Assembly (NCBI RefSeq): GCF_009711125.1
Contig: NZ_WMIB01000005.1
Span: 124,001-188,000, forward strand
Direction: 5' to 3'
DNA from: Metabacillus mangrovi
GTDB lineage: Bacteria; Bacillota; Bacilli; Bacillales; Bacillaceae
Length of the DNA stretch: 64,000 nucleotides
Below the pieces are notes generated by a model, which saw only the letters and a program-made list of their open reading frames with translations, did no database searches and was not told the origin of the DNA. Both the position numbers and the translations under genes were made by a program. Below are positions 28,121 to 36,316 of the stretch, piece after piece (within the stretch, counting starts at the first letter, position 1; every line of letters begins with the position of its first letter).

Positions 28121-28672
28121 TCAAGGATAGTAAATCAGCAGATGGCAAACGGCCTTCTCTGCTGAATGGTTCTCATATGTATGGCTCTCCATCGCACGAA
28201 ACCGGACCGCATCCCCCTGATTCAGATGGATCACCCGGCCGCCTACCGCCACAGAAAGGGATCCCTCTGCTGCATAAAGGTACTCCTCCACACCCCCGTG
28301 GTGCCGCTCTGAAACATGGCGGCATCCAGGCAGCAGTTCCATTCTATAAATCTCAAACTTTCGTGAATCATCATATGGAAAATAGGAAAAAACCCGGTAC
28401 AGCTCTTCATCCTCCGTCACCGGATCCACAGTATCCCCTCTTACAATGGAAACCTCACTGTCTCTTTCCCCGATTAACGAAGAAAAAGAGACCTCCAGCC
28501 CATTGGCAATCTTCCATAGTGTCGATACAGTAGGGCTTGAATCTCCATTCTCTATCTGGGAAAGCATCCCCTTGCTGACCCCCGATAACGCGGAAAGCTG
28601 ATCCAGGCTCAGCGCCCTCATCCTGCGGATCCTTCTGACATTTCCGCCAATCACAGCCTGAATATCACTCAT
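28121..28672 (-). CDS. XRE family regulator with cupin domain, next to azlCD
   Basis: A 183-residue regulator. Residues 10-60 are a Cro/CI-type helix-turn-helix (LSLDQLSALSGVSKGMLSQIENGDSSPT) and residues 105-180 are a cupin fold (ERHHGGVEEYLYAAEGSLSVAVGG). Such regulators sense small ligands and often control the transporter beside them. Its stop abuts azlC, so it probably autoregulates the azlCD operon. AAAAGGAG precedes the ATG. The ligand is unknown; amino acids are a guess from context. Confidence 0.85.
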   Translation of the reverse strand: MSDIQAVIGGNVRRIRRMRALSLDQLSALSGVSKGMLSQIENGDSSPTVSTLWKIANGLEVSFSSLIGERDSEVSIVRGDTVDPVTEDEELYRVFSYFPYDDSRKFEIYRMELLPGCRHVSERHHGGVEEYLYAAEGSLSVAVGGRVIHLNQGDAVRFRAMESHTYENHSAEKAVCHLLIYYP

Positions 28673-28791
28673 GTCCGCTCCTTTTAGTAAAGTTTAATAT
28701 AGTATACAATTGTTTGATTTTTTGAACAAGTTCGAAAATAGAATTAGAGAAAGCTGCGTGCCGGTCGAAATCCCCGCCGATTGAAGGAAAT

Positions 28792-28945
28792 CAGCAATTA
28801 TCGGCAGGAAGTCAGCAATTAATCTCTGAAAGTCCGCAATTATCAAAAAAAGTCCGCAATTATTCCAGAAACGTCAGCAATTACTTGGGAAAAGTCAGCA
28901 ATTCCTTGGGAAAAGTCCGAATTCCTTGGGAAAAGTCCGCAATTC
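28792..28945 (+). repeat. Phased intergenic array, core TCAGCAATTA, 20-21-bp period
   Basis: Eight units begin (at the C of TCAGCAATT or TCCGCAATT) at 28792, 28813, 28834, 28854, 28875, 28896, 28917 and 28937. Spacers vary at first, then settle on CTTGGGAAAAG in units 5-7. It lies between ech (3' end) and the XRE gene (5' end), both leftward. The same unit inverted forms the array at 52461-52695. The rest of the gap, 28673-28790 and 28946-29155, shows no gene. Confidence 0.88.
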
Positions 28946-29154
28946 CTTCAGTAAGGGTGCAAAGGATGCCAGCATGCTGCCATAATCTGCAGACCGGCTT
29001 TACTTATCTTCCGGATTCGCTCCTTTTTTTGCTCAATCCTGTCCGTTATTCGCGGCTTTGAACTGTATATCTGCCAATTTCATTTTACTGCCCAAACCAA
29101 CCCTTATCCTCCTTGGTCCAAACCAATGAAAAGATTAATCATCTCTCCATTATG

Positions 29155-29190
29155 TAAAAAAAGAAAGCCGGCGGCTTTCTTTTTTATAGT
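29155..29190 (-). terminator. Terminator of the lcfB-ech operon
   Basis: AAAGAAAGCCG-GCGGCTTTCTTTTT inverted repeat seven bases after the ech stop, with T-runs in both directions. Confidence 0.88.
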
Positions 29191-29197
29191 CCCTACT

Positions 29198-29974
29198 TTA
29201 TTTTCCCTGAAACACCGGCTTCCTCTTCTCACTGAACGCTTCAAGTGCTTCAAGCCTGTCTTCAGTCGGTATAGTTACTTCGTAAGCTTTTCTTTCGATT
29301 TGCAGGCCGGTCTGCAGGTCGGTGTTCATCCCGTTTTTCACGGCGAACTTTGCCTGCTGGACAGCGATCGGTGCATTTTTAGCAATCTCTGCTGCCCACC
29401 CTTTGCAAGTTTCCATGAGTTCTGCGGAAGGGACTGCAGCGTTTATGATGCCGTATGTTAAGGCTTCTTCTGCCGTCAGCTTTTTTGCTTTTACAATCAG
29501 TTCAAGGGCCCTTGAAGTGCCGATCAGTCTTGGCAGCCTCTGTGTTCCTCCAGCACCCGGAATGATGCCGAGGCCGGTTTCAGTCAGCCCGATCTGTGTG
29601 TGGTCCGCCATAATTCTGAAATCACAGGTTAGAGCCAATTCGAGGCCGCCGCCAAATGCAAATCCATTGATGGCGGCAATGACAGGCTGAGGAAGCAATT
29701 CGATTTTCGTGAACACTTCTCCCATTTTAAACAGGTTCCGCTTCACCTGTTCATCTGTAAGCGTTTTTCGTTCCTTCAGATCCGCTCCGGCACTGAATGC
29801 TTTCTCTCCCGCGCCACGGATCATGACAGTTCTGATCTCCCTGTCCACCCGTATCTCCTCTACAGCCTGTTCCAGCTCTAGCAGCGTCTCATAGCTGAAG
29901 CAATTCAATACGTCGGGCCGGTTGATGACGACCTCTGCTAACCCATTTTCTTTGCTGTATTGAATGAGGCTCAT
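29198..29974 (-). CDS. Enoyl-CoA hydratase/isomerase family protein
   Basis: A 258-residue crotonase-family enzyme. The oxyanion-hole segments are FSAGADLKE (residues 61-69) and [13 protein letters not shown], and [16 protein letters not shown] places the conserved glutamate and glycine residues of hydratases. It would add water across the enoyl-CoA double bond in beta-oxidation. The start overlaps the lcfB stop by four bases, so the two enzymes of fatty-acid breakdown are made together under the FadR-type operator upstream of lcfB. Confidence 0.88.
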   Translation of the reverse strand: MSLIQYSKENGLAEVVINRPDVLNCFSYETLLELEQAVEEIRVDREIRTVMIRGAGEKAFSAGADLKERKTLTDEQVKRNLFKMGEVFTKIELLPQPVIAAINGFAFGGGLELALTCDFRIMADHTQIGLTETGLGIIPGAGGTQRLPRLIGTSRALELIVKAKKLTAEEALTYGIINAAVPSAELMETCKGWAAEIAKNAPIAVQQAKFAVKNGMNTDLQTGLQIERKAYEVTIPTEDRLEALEAFSEKRKPVFQGK

Positions 29975-31536
29975 GAGCGGGCCTTTCCAGCCACCTGTTC
30001 TTTTAGTGCCCTGCGGAGAATTTTTCCGGTTGTGTTTTTCGGAAGCTCCTCCAGAAATTCAATGGAAGAAGGGACTTTGTATTTGGCAAGCTGGCCTCTT
30101 CCGTATTCCTTCAGCATTTCTTCTGTCAGGTTTGGATTTGCCGTGACGACATAGCACATTACCGCTTCACCCTGTTCCGGGTCCGGTATGCCCAGAACGG
30201 CTGCCTCGGTTATTTCCGGATGGCTGTAATATACCTCTTCCACTTCACGCGGGTACACATTGTAGCCGCCGACAATGATCATATCCTTCTTGCGGTCCAC
30301 GATGTAAAAATAGCCTTCTTCATCCATCCTCGCCAAGTCACCTGTGTAGAGCCAGCCGTCACGGATCGTGTGGGCGGTCTCTTCCGGCATTTTGTAATAC
30401 CCCTTCATCACATTCGGTCCTTTTACGATCAGTTCCCCGACCTGATTAGGAGGCACTTCCTCGCCAAGTTCATTGACTACTTTGTTTTCCACATTAACGA
30501 TATTCATGCCGATCGAGCCGGCTTTCCGCGGACGGTCCAGCGGATTGAAGCACGTGACCGGTGCAGCTTCTGACAATCCGTATCCCTCTGAAATGACTAC
30601 ATTAAACTTCTGCTCGAAGCCTTTCAGGAGGGCCACCGGCATGGAAGCTCCTCCGGAAATGCAGAGCCTGAGCGTCTCGACATCCTCTTTGAGCCCTTCC
30701 TCATACTGCAGCATAAAGTTGTACATGGTCGGGACACCCGCAAACACAGTAGCATCGTACTCTTTAATAAGACGGAACACTTCTTTCGGACTGAATCGCG
30801 GAACAATAATCAGCGAAGCCCCGCTCATCAGGGGCGCATTCAGCGAAACGGTCAGGCAAAAAACGTGGAACATCGGAAGCGTGGCCACCACTTTGTCGGC
30901 GTCATTCATTTTCAGATAATCCGCAACATCAGCTGCATTGCGGTAAATATTTTTATGGGAGAGCATCGCCCCTTTTGGCTTGCCGGTTGTCCCGGAAGTG
31001 TACAGGATTACAGCTGTATCTTCTTCATCCAGTTCCGGTCTGCTGAAGCTGCTGTACTCTTTTGACAGCATGGTTGTAAACGATTTCATTTTTGTGCGGA
31101 TGACTGCCTCCTCCACACGGAAATTCTGTTTTTGTTCTGAAGGAGGCGTTTCACAGACAATAACATGCTCCAGTGCAGGCAGCTGTCCGTTCATCTGTTC
31201 AAAGAGCGGAACGAGCAGATCCAGTGCAATGACCCCTTTAACGTCCCCGTTGCCCAAAATATAGCCAATCTCAGCCGTTGTATAAATTGGATTAACCGGA
31301 ATGACTGTCGCTCCGGCCCTCAGTGCACCATACATTCCAATCACAAAATATGGTGAATTCCCAAGCAGCAAAGCCACATGGTCCCCTTTTTGAATTCCCA
31401 TTTCCTGCAGGCCTGAAGCAAAACGAGTTACCATCCCGTCAAGCTTCGCATACGAAACAGCTTCCCCCTCGAAATAATAAGCCGGCTTATCCCCATATTG
31501 ACCGGCAGCCTCTGTCAGCCGTGTGCTGATATTCAT
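29971..31536 (-). CDS. lcfB: Long-chain fatty acid-CoA ligase
   Basis: A 521-residue adenylate-forming enzyme. The AMP-binding signature [18 protein letters not shown] lies near residue 165, YGLSEAAPV near 300 and the [17 protein letters not shown] block near 400. It activates fatty acids for beta-oxidation and matches B. subtilis LcfB (YhfL) in length and place. I chose ATG 31536 because GGGGTGGGAG lies close upstream; the frame is open to 31626 but that part spans the promoter and operator. It is first in the lcfB-ech operon. Confidence 0.92.
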   Translation of the reverse strand: MNISTRLTEAAGQYGDKPAYYFEGEAVSYAKLDGMVTRFASGLQEMGIQKGDHVALLLGNSPYFVIGMYGALRAGATVIPVNPIYTTAEIGYILGNGDVKGVIALDLLVPLFEQMNGQLPALEHVIVCETPPSEQKQNFRVEEAVIRTKMKSFTTMLSKEYSSFSRPELDEEDTAVILYTSGTTGKPKGAMLSHKNIYRNAADVADYLKMNDADKVVATLPMFHVFCLTVSLNAPLMSGASLIIVPRFSPKEVFRLIKEYDATVFAGVPTMYNFMLQYEEGLKEDVETLRLCISGGASMPVALLKGFEQKFNVVISEGYGLSEAAPVTCFNPLDRPRKAGSIGMNIVNVENKVVNELGEEVPPNQVGELIVKGPNVMKGYYKMPEETAHTIRDGWLYTGDLARMDEEGYFYIVDRKKDMIIVGGYNVYPREVEEVYYSHPEITEAAVLGIPDPEQGEAVMCYVVTANPNLTEEMLKEYGRGQLAKYKVPSSIEFLEELPKNTTGKILRRALKEQVAGKARS

Positions 31537-31553
31537 TCTCCCACCCCTATCAA

Positions 31554-31571
31554 TGAATGAATAATCATTCA
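31554..31571. promoter_or_regulatory. FadR operator upstream of lcfB
   Basis: TGAATGAATAATCATTCA is a full match to the Bacillus FadR consensus TGAATGAMTANTCATTCA. It lies 18 bp upstream of the lcfB start codon, just after a TATAAT on the minus strand. FadR represses fatty-acid degradation genes and is released by long-chain acyl-CoA. Confidence 0.92.
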
Positions 31572-31717
31572 TTATATTTTTATAAAATTCTAAATATAGT
31601 ATAGTAGAAGAGAGCACTTTCAACAAGAAGGAAAACTTGAATCTGTTAATTTTGGCCTATCAAAATATCCTTATGTCTGGGAACTTGGATTAGTAGAGAT
31701 GAAAATTTATTTCAAAA

Positions 31718-31752
31718 AAAAGATTCCCGCCCAAGGGAGGAATCTTTTTTAC
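31718..31752 (-). terminator. Terminator downstream of the pyruvate-oxidase-type gene
   Basis: AAAAGATTCC-loop-GGAATCTTTT with T-runs in both directions, about 13 bases after the stop at 31765. It may also insulate the lcfB promoter region. Confidence 0.8.
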
Positions 31753-31764
31753 CCAAATTGATTT

Positions 31765-33489
31765 TTAAAAAAGCCTTTTTACACTTTTACCGATCGGCGG
31801 GATTGTTACCCCTTTTCCCGAGAAGAACTTTTTGACCATGGATTCTGTATAATGGACAGCCTGACCGTAGGATATGTTACCTGGAAGCGGCGGCTCTTCT
31901 TCGACATGGACATCAAGAATAACAGGTCTGTCTGCTTTCACTGCCTGGTTGAGCGCCATTTTCATTTCCTCACGGTTATGGATGCTGACTCCGATTCCGC
32001 CGCAGGCTTCCGCAAACATGGCAAAATCAATATTCCCGAGCCCCGTTCCGTATTCGATGTGCCCCATCTCCTGCTGCTCATAGTGGATCATGCCAAGCTT
32101 TTGATTATTGAACACCACCACAACAATCGGGAGCTTGTACTTAACCGCAGTGACAAAATCATGCATCACCATCGTAAAACCGCCATCCCCGCACAAGGCC
32201 CATACCTGCTTATCCGGCTCGGCGATTTTAGCAGCGATGGCACCAGGCAGCCCGCAGCCCATTGTCGCAAGCCAGCTGGAAATAACCATCTTCTGCCGGT
32301 GCAGATCCAGATAGCGGGCACTCCAGACGGTGATGTTGCCAACGTCCACTGAGAGAATCGCATCCTCTGTTAAGACCTGCTGTATTTCCTTCATCACCTG
32401 GGGAGGCATCAGGTTCTCTGTTTCTGCTTCCATATCATTTTCCATTTCGTCTCTCCAGGCAGCCATTCTCTTCTGGGCCTCTTCCAGAAAGGTACGGTCT
32501 TCCTGATAAGGCAGCGCAGCAGTAAGAGCTTCCAGCACCTTCTTTGAATCTCCATTCAGCCCGCACGCCACAGGGTATCGTTTCCCAATAAACTTTGTTT
32601 CGATGTCAATCTGGATCGCGTCTGCTTTTTCCGGTAAAAATTCACGGTATGGATATGAGGTCCCAATCATAATAAGAAGATCGGTTTCCTGCATCGCCCA
32701 ATAAGATTGCTTCGTCCCCAGCTGGCCGATATGCCCGAGACAATGAGGATGTGTATCCGGAATCGCACCCTTTCCAGGAAGAGAAACAGCAACAGGTGCC
32801 CCAATCTTTTCTGCAAACAGCGCAAGTTCCTCTTTGGCACCCAATGCCCCTTTCCCTGCCAATATGACAGGCTTCTTGGCGCGCATGATCATTTCCGCAG
32901 CCATCTCCATATCCTTTTGACGGGGCGACCCCGGCTCGCTCGCCAATATATCAGAAGTTAAAGGCTGGTCCCACTCTGCTTTTTCTGCGAAAAGATTGTC
33001 CGGCACAATCAGGACGGCAGGACCGTTCTCAGCATACGCCGTCCGGATCGCCTGATTCAGCATATCCGGAAGCTGCTCATGGGAATCCGCCCTCTTGCAA
33101 TACACCGACGCATCCTCAAACATGCGCTCCAAATTGATTTCCTGAAAAGCATCAGTACCTATTTTAGATGTAGGTACCTGACCCGCAATCACAAGAACGG
33201 GTGCCCCGTCCGCCTTTGCATCATAAAGACCGTTCATCAGGTGAACCGCACCGGGACCGGCAATCGATAAACAGACCCCCAGCTTCCCCGTCAGCTTCGC
33301 ATAAGCTGCTGCTGCAAGCGCTCCTACCTCTTCGTGCCGGACCTGATAAAAACGCAGCTCATTCCGGGCTTTCCGGAGCTCTTCAACAAATTCATTTATT
33401 GAATCCCCCGGCATCCCATATAAGTGATCCACTTCCCATCTCTTGAGGATATCCGCCATAACTTCCCCTGTTCGTGCCACACGCCTCAT
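31765..33489 (-). CDS. Thiamine-pyrophosphate enzyme, pyruvate oxidase type
   Basis: A 574-residue ThDP-dependent enzyme with the three usual domains. The N-terminal part has GMPGDSINEF and the catalytic glutamate in QVRHEEVGALAAAAYAKLTG. The middle FAD/ADP-binding domain follows. The C-terminal ThDP domain has ALCGDGGFTMVMHD and VFNNQKLGMIHYEQ. The best fit is pyruvate oxidase or a pyruvate dehydrogenase (quinone), converting pyruvate to acetate or acetyl phosphate; acetolactate synthase is less likely, since no small subunit is adjacent. The ATG at 33489 almost touches AAAGGG, so GTG 33480 is an alternative start. Confidence 0.85.
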   Translation of the reverse strand: MRRVARTGEVMADILKRWEVDHLYGMPGDSINEFVEELRKARNELRFYQVRHEEVGALAAAAYAKLTGKLGVCLSIAGPGAVHLMNGLYDAKADGAPVLVIAGQVPTSKIGTDAFQEINLERMFEDASVYCKRADSHEQLPDMLNQAIRTAYAENGPAVLIVPDNLFAEKAEWDQPLTSDILASEPGSPRQKDMEMAAEMIMRAKKPVILAGKGALGAKEELALFAEKIGAPVAVSLPGKGAIPDTHPHCLGHIGQLGTKQSYWAMQETDLLIMIGTSYPYREFLPEKADAIQIDIETKFIGKRYPVACGLNGDSKKVLEALTAALPYQEDRTFLEEAQKRMAAWRDEMENDMEAETENLMPPQVMKEIQQVLTEDAILSVDVGNITVWSARYLDLHRQKMVISSWLATMGCGLPGAIAAKIAEPDKQVWALCGDGGFTMVMHDFVTAVKYKLPIVVVVFNNQKLGMIHYEQQEMGHIEYGTGLGNIDFAMFAEACGGIGVSIHNREEMKMALNQAVKADRPVILDVHVEEEPPLPGNISYGQAVHYTESMVKKFFSGKGVTIPPIGKSVKRLF

Positions 33490-33640
33490 CCCTTTCTATT
33501 GAAAGCCTACTTTCTTTCATACCCGATGACGGGAAACTTAATCGGCCGTAAATGAACTGGCTGGAGAAGTGGTCCTCCGGAGTCTGAAATGGGTGGCTTG
33601 GAGCAGAAAGGGCTGACTGTGGCGGTCATTGAATAGGCTG

Positions 33641-33780
33641 GGCGGCGTTTTTGCCTGGCATCGGGACGTTCAGGCGGGGTTGCTGGACGGTTTTGCTGCG
33701 TATCGCGGCGTTCAGGCGGTTACGCCGGACGGTTTTTCCAGAATTCACAACGTTCGGACGGATGCCGGACGGTTTTGCGG
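33641..33780 (+). repeat. 42-bp-period repeat upstream of the pyruvate-oxidase-type gene
   Basis: CGTTCAGGCGG recurs at 33667 and 33709 (CGTTCGGACGG at 33751), and GGACGGTTTT at 33685, 33727 and 33767, a period of 40-42 bp. The repeat is about three units long and more GC-rich than its flanks. A leftward frame through it would give a 99-residue protein with 14-residue repeats, but it has no ribosome site, so I treat it as non-coding. Confidence 0.65.
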
Positions 33781-34012
33781 TCATCACCTTGGCCGATCCG
33801 TGGTGCCTTACGCGGTTGCCAGGCATTGCGCTGGCTGAGCAGTACTGCCGGACATTTCGGCTGGATATTTGAAGGTTCGCCCACTTTCTCTGTACATTTC
33901 CAAGAAAAAAACGGGTCTCCTGCATGTGATATATGTGTCAATTTACGGCCAGGCAGCTTCTTTTGGCCGTTTCAGAGGCATAGAAACGGGTACTTTCCGC
34001 TCGCTGGCTCGT

Positions 34013-34120
34013 ATATCGGCGATATTTCCAAGATATCAGCCATATTTTCAATATATCGGTCAAAAAATTTTTATATCGGTCAAATTTTAAATATATCGGT
34101 CAAAATTCTGATATATCGAC
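34013..34120 (-). repeat. Phased intergenic array, core CCGATATAT (minus strand), 20-bp period
   Basis: On the plus strand, ATATCGG or a one-base variant occurs at exactly 34013, 34033, 34053, 34073, 34093 and 34113. On the minus strand the units read CCGATATA plus 11-12 variable AT-rich bases, mostly ending in TTGA. Core and period are the same as in the 23027-23110 array, in the opposite chromosomal orientation. It lies between lplJ (3' end) and the pyruvate-oxidase-type gene (5' end). The rest of the 33490-34150 gap has no supported gene. Confidence 0.87.
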
Positions 34121-34159
34121 TATTCGACAATATTCGCCACCCAGCATCTTTTCCGAATA

Positions 34160-34189
34160 AAAAAAGCTGCCATGTCCGGCAGCTTTCGC
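34160..34189 (-). terminator. Terminator of lplJ
   Basis: AAAGCTGCC-ATGTCC-GGCAGCTTT, followed leftward by a T-run, directly beyond the lplJ stop. Confidence 0.88.
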
Positions 34190-35188
34190 TTAATACAGCA
34201 AGTCTAAAAATTGTTCTTTGGTGATGTTACCGAAGTAATGCTTCACATCGACAGGTCTCATTACCTTTTCGAGCTCGGATTTTTCGTAGCGTACTCCTGT
34301 CAGCAGGTCCTGGATCTCTGCTACATCTCCTACGCCGAAGAAGTCTCCATAGATTTTGCAGTCCAGTATGGTTCCTTTGCTGACTTCCATCCGCACATCA
34401 ATTTGCCCGACAGGAAACCGGTGGGAGTGCTGGATATTGAATTTCGGCGATCTTCCGTAGTTCCAGTCCCAGTTCTGGTAGCGTTCTTCAGAAAGCTTGT
34501 GGATTTTTTCCCAGTCATCCTCAGTTAAAACGTATTGAGGGACTTCTCCGTTTGTGTCGAAAATATAGCTTAGAAGAAGTGAACGGAATTCCTGGATGGA
34601 GATTTTCTTTTCTAGGAATTCGCTGATATTTGCAACACGGCTGCGGATCGATTTGATGCCTTTGGATTCAATTTTGTCTTTTTTTACGACCAGTGCAGAG
34701 ACGACGTTCTCCATTTCTGAGTCAAAGAGCAGCGTGCCGTGGCTGAACATTCTTCCCCTTGTAGAGAATTGTGCATTGCCGGAAATTTTACGGCCTTCAG
34801 CCAGAATATCGTTGCGGCCGCTGAGCTCAGCATGTATTCCAAGCCTTTTGAGTGCTTCGGTAACGGGTTCAGTGAACTTTTTGAAATTGTGGAAGCTGTC
34901 GCCGTCATCTTTCGTGATGAAGCTGAAGTTCAGGTTTCCGAGGTCGTGGTATACCGCTCCTCCGCCTGACAGTCTTCTAACGACGTGCAGACCTTGTTCT
35001 TCAACGTACTTCGTATTGATTTCTTCAATCGTATTCTGGTTTTTCCCGATGATGATCGATGGCTCATTTATGTAAAACAGCAGATACGATTGTTCAGGAT
35101 CCAGGTTTTTCAGGCAGTATTCTTCAATTGCCAGATTAATTCTTGGATCTGTGATGTTTTGGTTATCGATAAACAGCATTTGTGCCAT
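34190..35188 (-). CDS. lplJ: Lipoate-protein ligase
   Basis: A 332-residue lipoate-protein ligase, which activates free lipoate with ATP and attaches it to the lipoyl domains of dehydrogenase complexes or GcvH. Family motifs are visible: INEPSIIIGKNQNTIEE near residue 40, RRLSGGGAVYHDLGNLNFSF near 72, and GRNDILAEGRKISGNAQ near 122 with the catalytic lysine. I chose ATG 35188 because AAGGAGGG lies nine bases upstream; the open frame to 35272 overlaps yhfI. It follows yhfI by 13 bp, as in B. subtilis. Confidence 0.93.
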   Translation of the reverse strand: MAQMLFIDNQNITDPRINLAIEEYCLKNLDPEQSYLLFYINEPSIIIGKNQNTIEEINTKYVEEQGLHVVRRLSGGGAVYHDLGNLNFSFITKDDGDSFHNFKKFTEPVTEALKRLGIHAELSGRNDILAEGRKISGNAQFSTRGRMFSHGTLLFDSEMENVVSALVVKKDKIESKGIKSIRSRVANISEFLEKKISIQEFRSLLLSYIFDTNGEVPQYVLTEDDWEKIHKLSEERYQNWDWNYGRSPKFNIQHSHRFPVGQIDVRMEVSKGTILDCKIYGDFFGVGDVAEIQDLLTGVRYEKSELEKVMRPVDVKHYFGNITKEQFLDLLY

Positions 35189-35201
35189 TTGTTTTCCCTC
35201 C

Positions 35202-35936
35202 TTAAGCGTTCCATGTCCATCCTTTTGATGCAAGGACGAGCGGCCTTTTGTATATCGTTTTTGCTTGGGCAATTAAATCCTCATGATTGCCGAAATGAGG
35301 CAGGTGGGTGAGCACACATTGCTTTACACCGGCTTTTTCTGCAAGTGAAGCTGCGTCCAGACTGTTCATATGGCCTGCGCTTTTTCCATCCTGTCCAGCA
35401 TAAAAGTTACATTCGGTGATCAGCAAATCTGCGCTTTCAGCAAAAGACAGCAACTCCTCTTTAAAGCTTGTATCCGCAGTGTAGACGAGCACCTTTTCTC
35501 CGTCTGTGATTCTGAAAGCATAGCATTCTGCAGGATGATCTGTCTTTAAAAAGGTGATACGGAAAGGACCGATTTCAAGCTGGCTGCCGGGATTGTACTG
35601 TACTCCATGTGCCGCATTCTTATAAGAAAGCCGGCTAAAGCCATCTTTGTCACCAGTATGCCCATAAATCGGCAGTGATGGAAGTCCTTCTTCCAGAAAG
35701 CCGGCCACGAGCCTTGCATATTGGAGCGGACCGATGTCTGCCACATGATCATGATGGTAGTGGGAGACGAGGACCGCATCCAAATTCTTCAGTTCTATGT
35801 ATTCCTGCAAATTGGACAGGACTGCGCTCCCACAGTCAAGTAGGAGGCTGTATCCATCCTTCTGCAGCAAGTAGCCTGCAGATGCTCCGCCCGGTCCGGG
35901 GTATCCTCCCCAATGGCCGATGACCGTCAGTTTCAT
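35202..35936 (-). CDS. yhfI: MBL-fold metallohydrolase YhfI
   Basis: A 244-residue metallo-beta-lactamase-fold protein. The metal-binding signature is SHYHHDHVAD near residue 58, and further ligands are in KTDHPAECYA, VYTADT and LTHLPHFG. The fold and the final histidine resemble the RNase Z-like and cyclic-phosphodiesterase subgroup. The substrate is unknown. It is the first gene of a yhfI-lplJ unit, with GGGGAG before the ATG. The product is probably cytoplasmic, since no signal peptide is visible. Confidence 0.88.
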   Translation of the reverse strand: MKLTVIGHWGGYPGPGGASAGYLLQKDGYSLLLDCGSAVLSNLQEYIELKNLDAVLVSHYHHDHVADIGPLQYARLVAGFLEEGLPSLPIYGHTGDKDGFSRLSYKNAAHGVQYNPGSQLEIGPFRITFLKTDHPAECYAFRITDGEKVLVYTADTSFKEELLSFAESADLLITECNFYAGQDGKSAGHMNSLDAASLAEKAGVKQCVLTHLPHFGNHEDLIAQAKTIYKRPLVLASKGWTWNA

Positions 35937-36062
35937 TTAATCTCCCCCTGCACCGAATGTTTCTTCCCACCGTTCAATATACCCAATTGTCCACTATAAC
36001 CGCAAGCTGAATGCACGTGAATGCGAAAATCCGCCTAATTTGCGTTTGTTACAAAACAGGTG

Positions 36063-36092
36063 TTGACCTTTTCACTACTGTTATAATACAAT
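36063..36092 (+). promoter_or_regulatory. Promoter of yhfH
   Basis: TTGACC (36063-36068), an 18-bp spacer and TACAAT (36087-36092), about 33 bp upstream of the yhfH start codon. It is a good sigma-A type match. Confidence 0.6.
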
Positions 36093-36124
36093 GTAAGTAA
36101 CCAAAACGACATGGAGGGGATTAC

Positions 36125-36262
36125 ATGTTAGTTAAATTAACTGAATTTTTCAGAAACTTGCCGGGGAAGCAGTGTACAGAATGCGGGAAAGAGATTGAAG
36201 AGCAGCACGAGTGCTATGGAAACACGTGCAGCCGCTGTATGAATGTCCAGGACTTAACGTAA
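36125..36262 (+). CDS. yhfH: YhfH family small protein with two cysteine pairs
   Basis: A 45-residue protein: MLVKLTEFFRNLPGKQC, then CTEC near residue 17-20, a cysteine at 30, CSRC near 35-38, and a short tail. The pairs suggest a tiny zinc ribbon. The ATG follows GGAGGGGATTAC. A promoter precedes and a strong terminator follows, so it is transcribed alone. It has the same place and length as B. subtilis yhfH. Function unknown. Confidence 0.85.
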   Translation: MLVKLTEFFRNLPGKQCTECGKEIEEQHECYGNTCSRCMNVQDLT

Positions 36263-36290
36263 AAAAAAGAGCCGCTCGGCTCTTTTTTTT
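36261..36290. terminator. Terminator between yhfH and the LacI-family gene
   Basis: AAAAAAAAGAGCCG-CTCGGCTCTTTTTTTT is a symmetric bidirectional hairpin touching the yhfH stop. It serves yhfH and the convergent regulator gene ending at 36317. Confidence 0.92.
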
Positions 36291-36316
36291 ATGTACTGAG
36301 GAAAAGCCAAACCGGC

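Noticed and set aside
28792-28945. CRISPR array
   Set aside because: Repeats are only 10 bp with about 11-bp spacers, partly homogenised, and no cas genes or leader are present in the window.
33626-33925. Leftward 99-residue frame through the 42-bp repeat
   Set aside because: Its repetitive sequence only mirrors the DNA repeat, there is no ribosome site, and other frames are equally open.
36001-36124. Mobile element remnant before yhfH
   Set aside because: The region is explained by a promoter and leader; no inverted repeats or transposase fragments.
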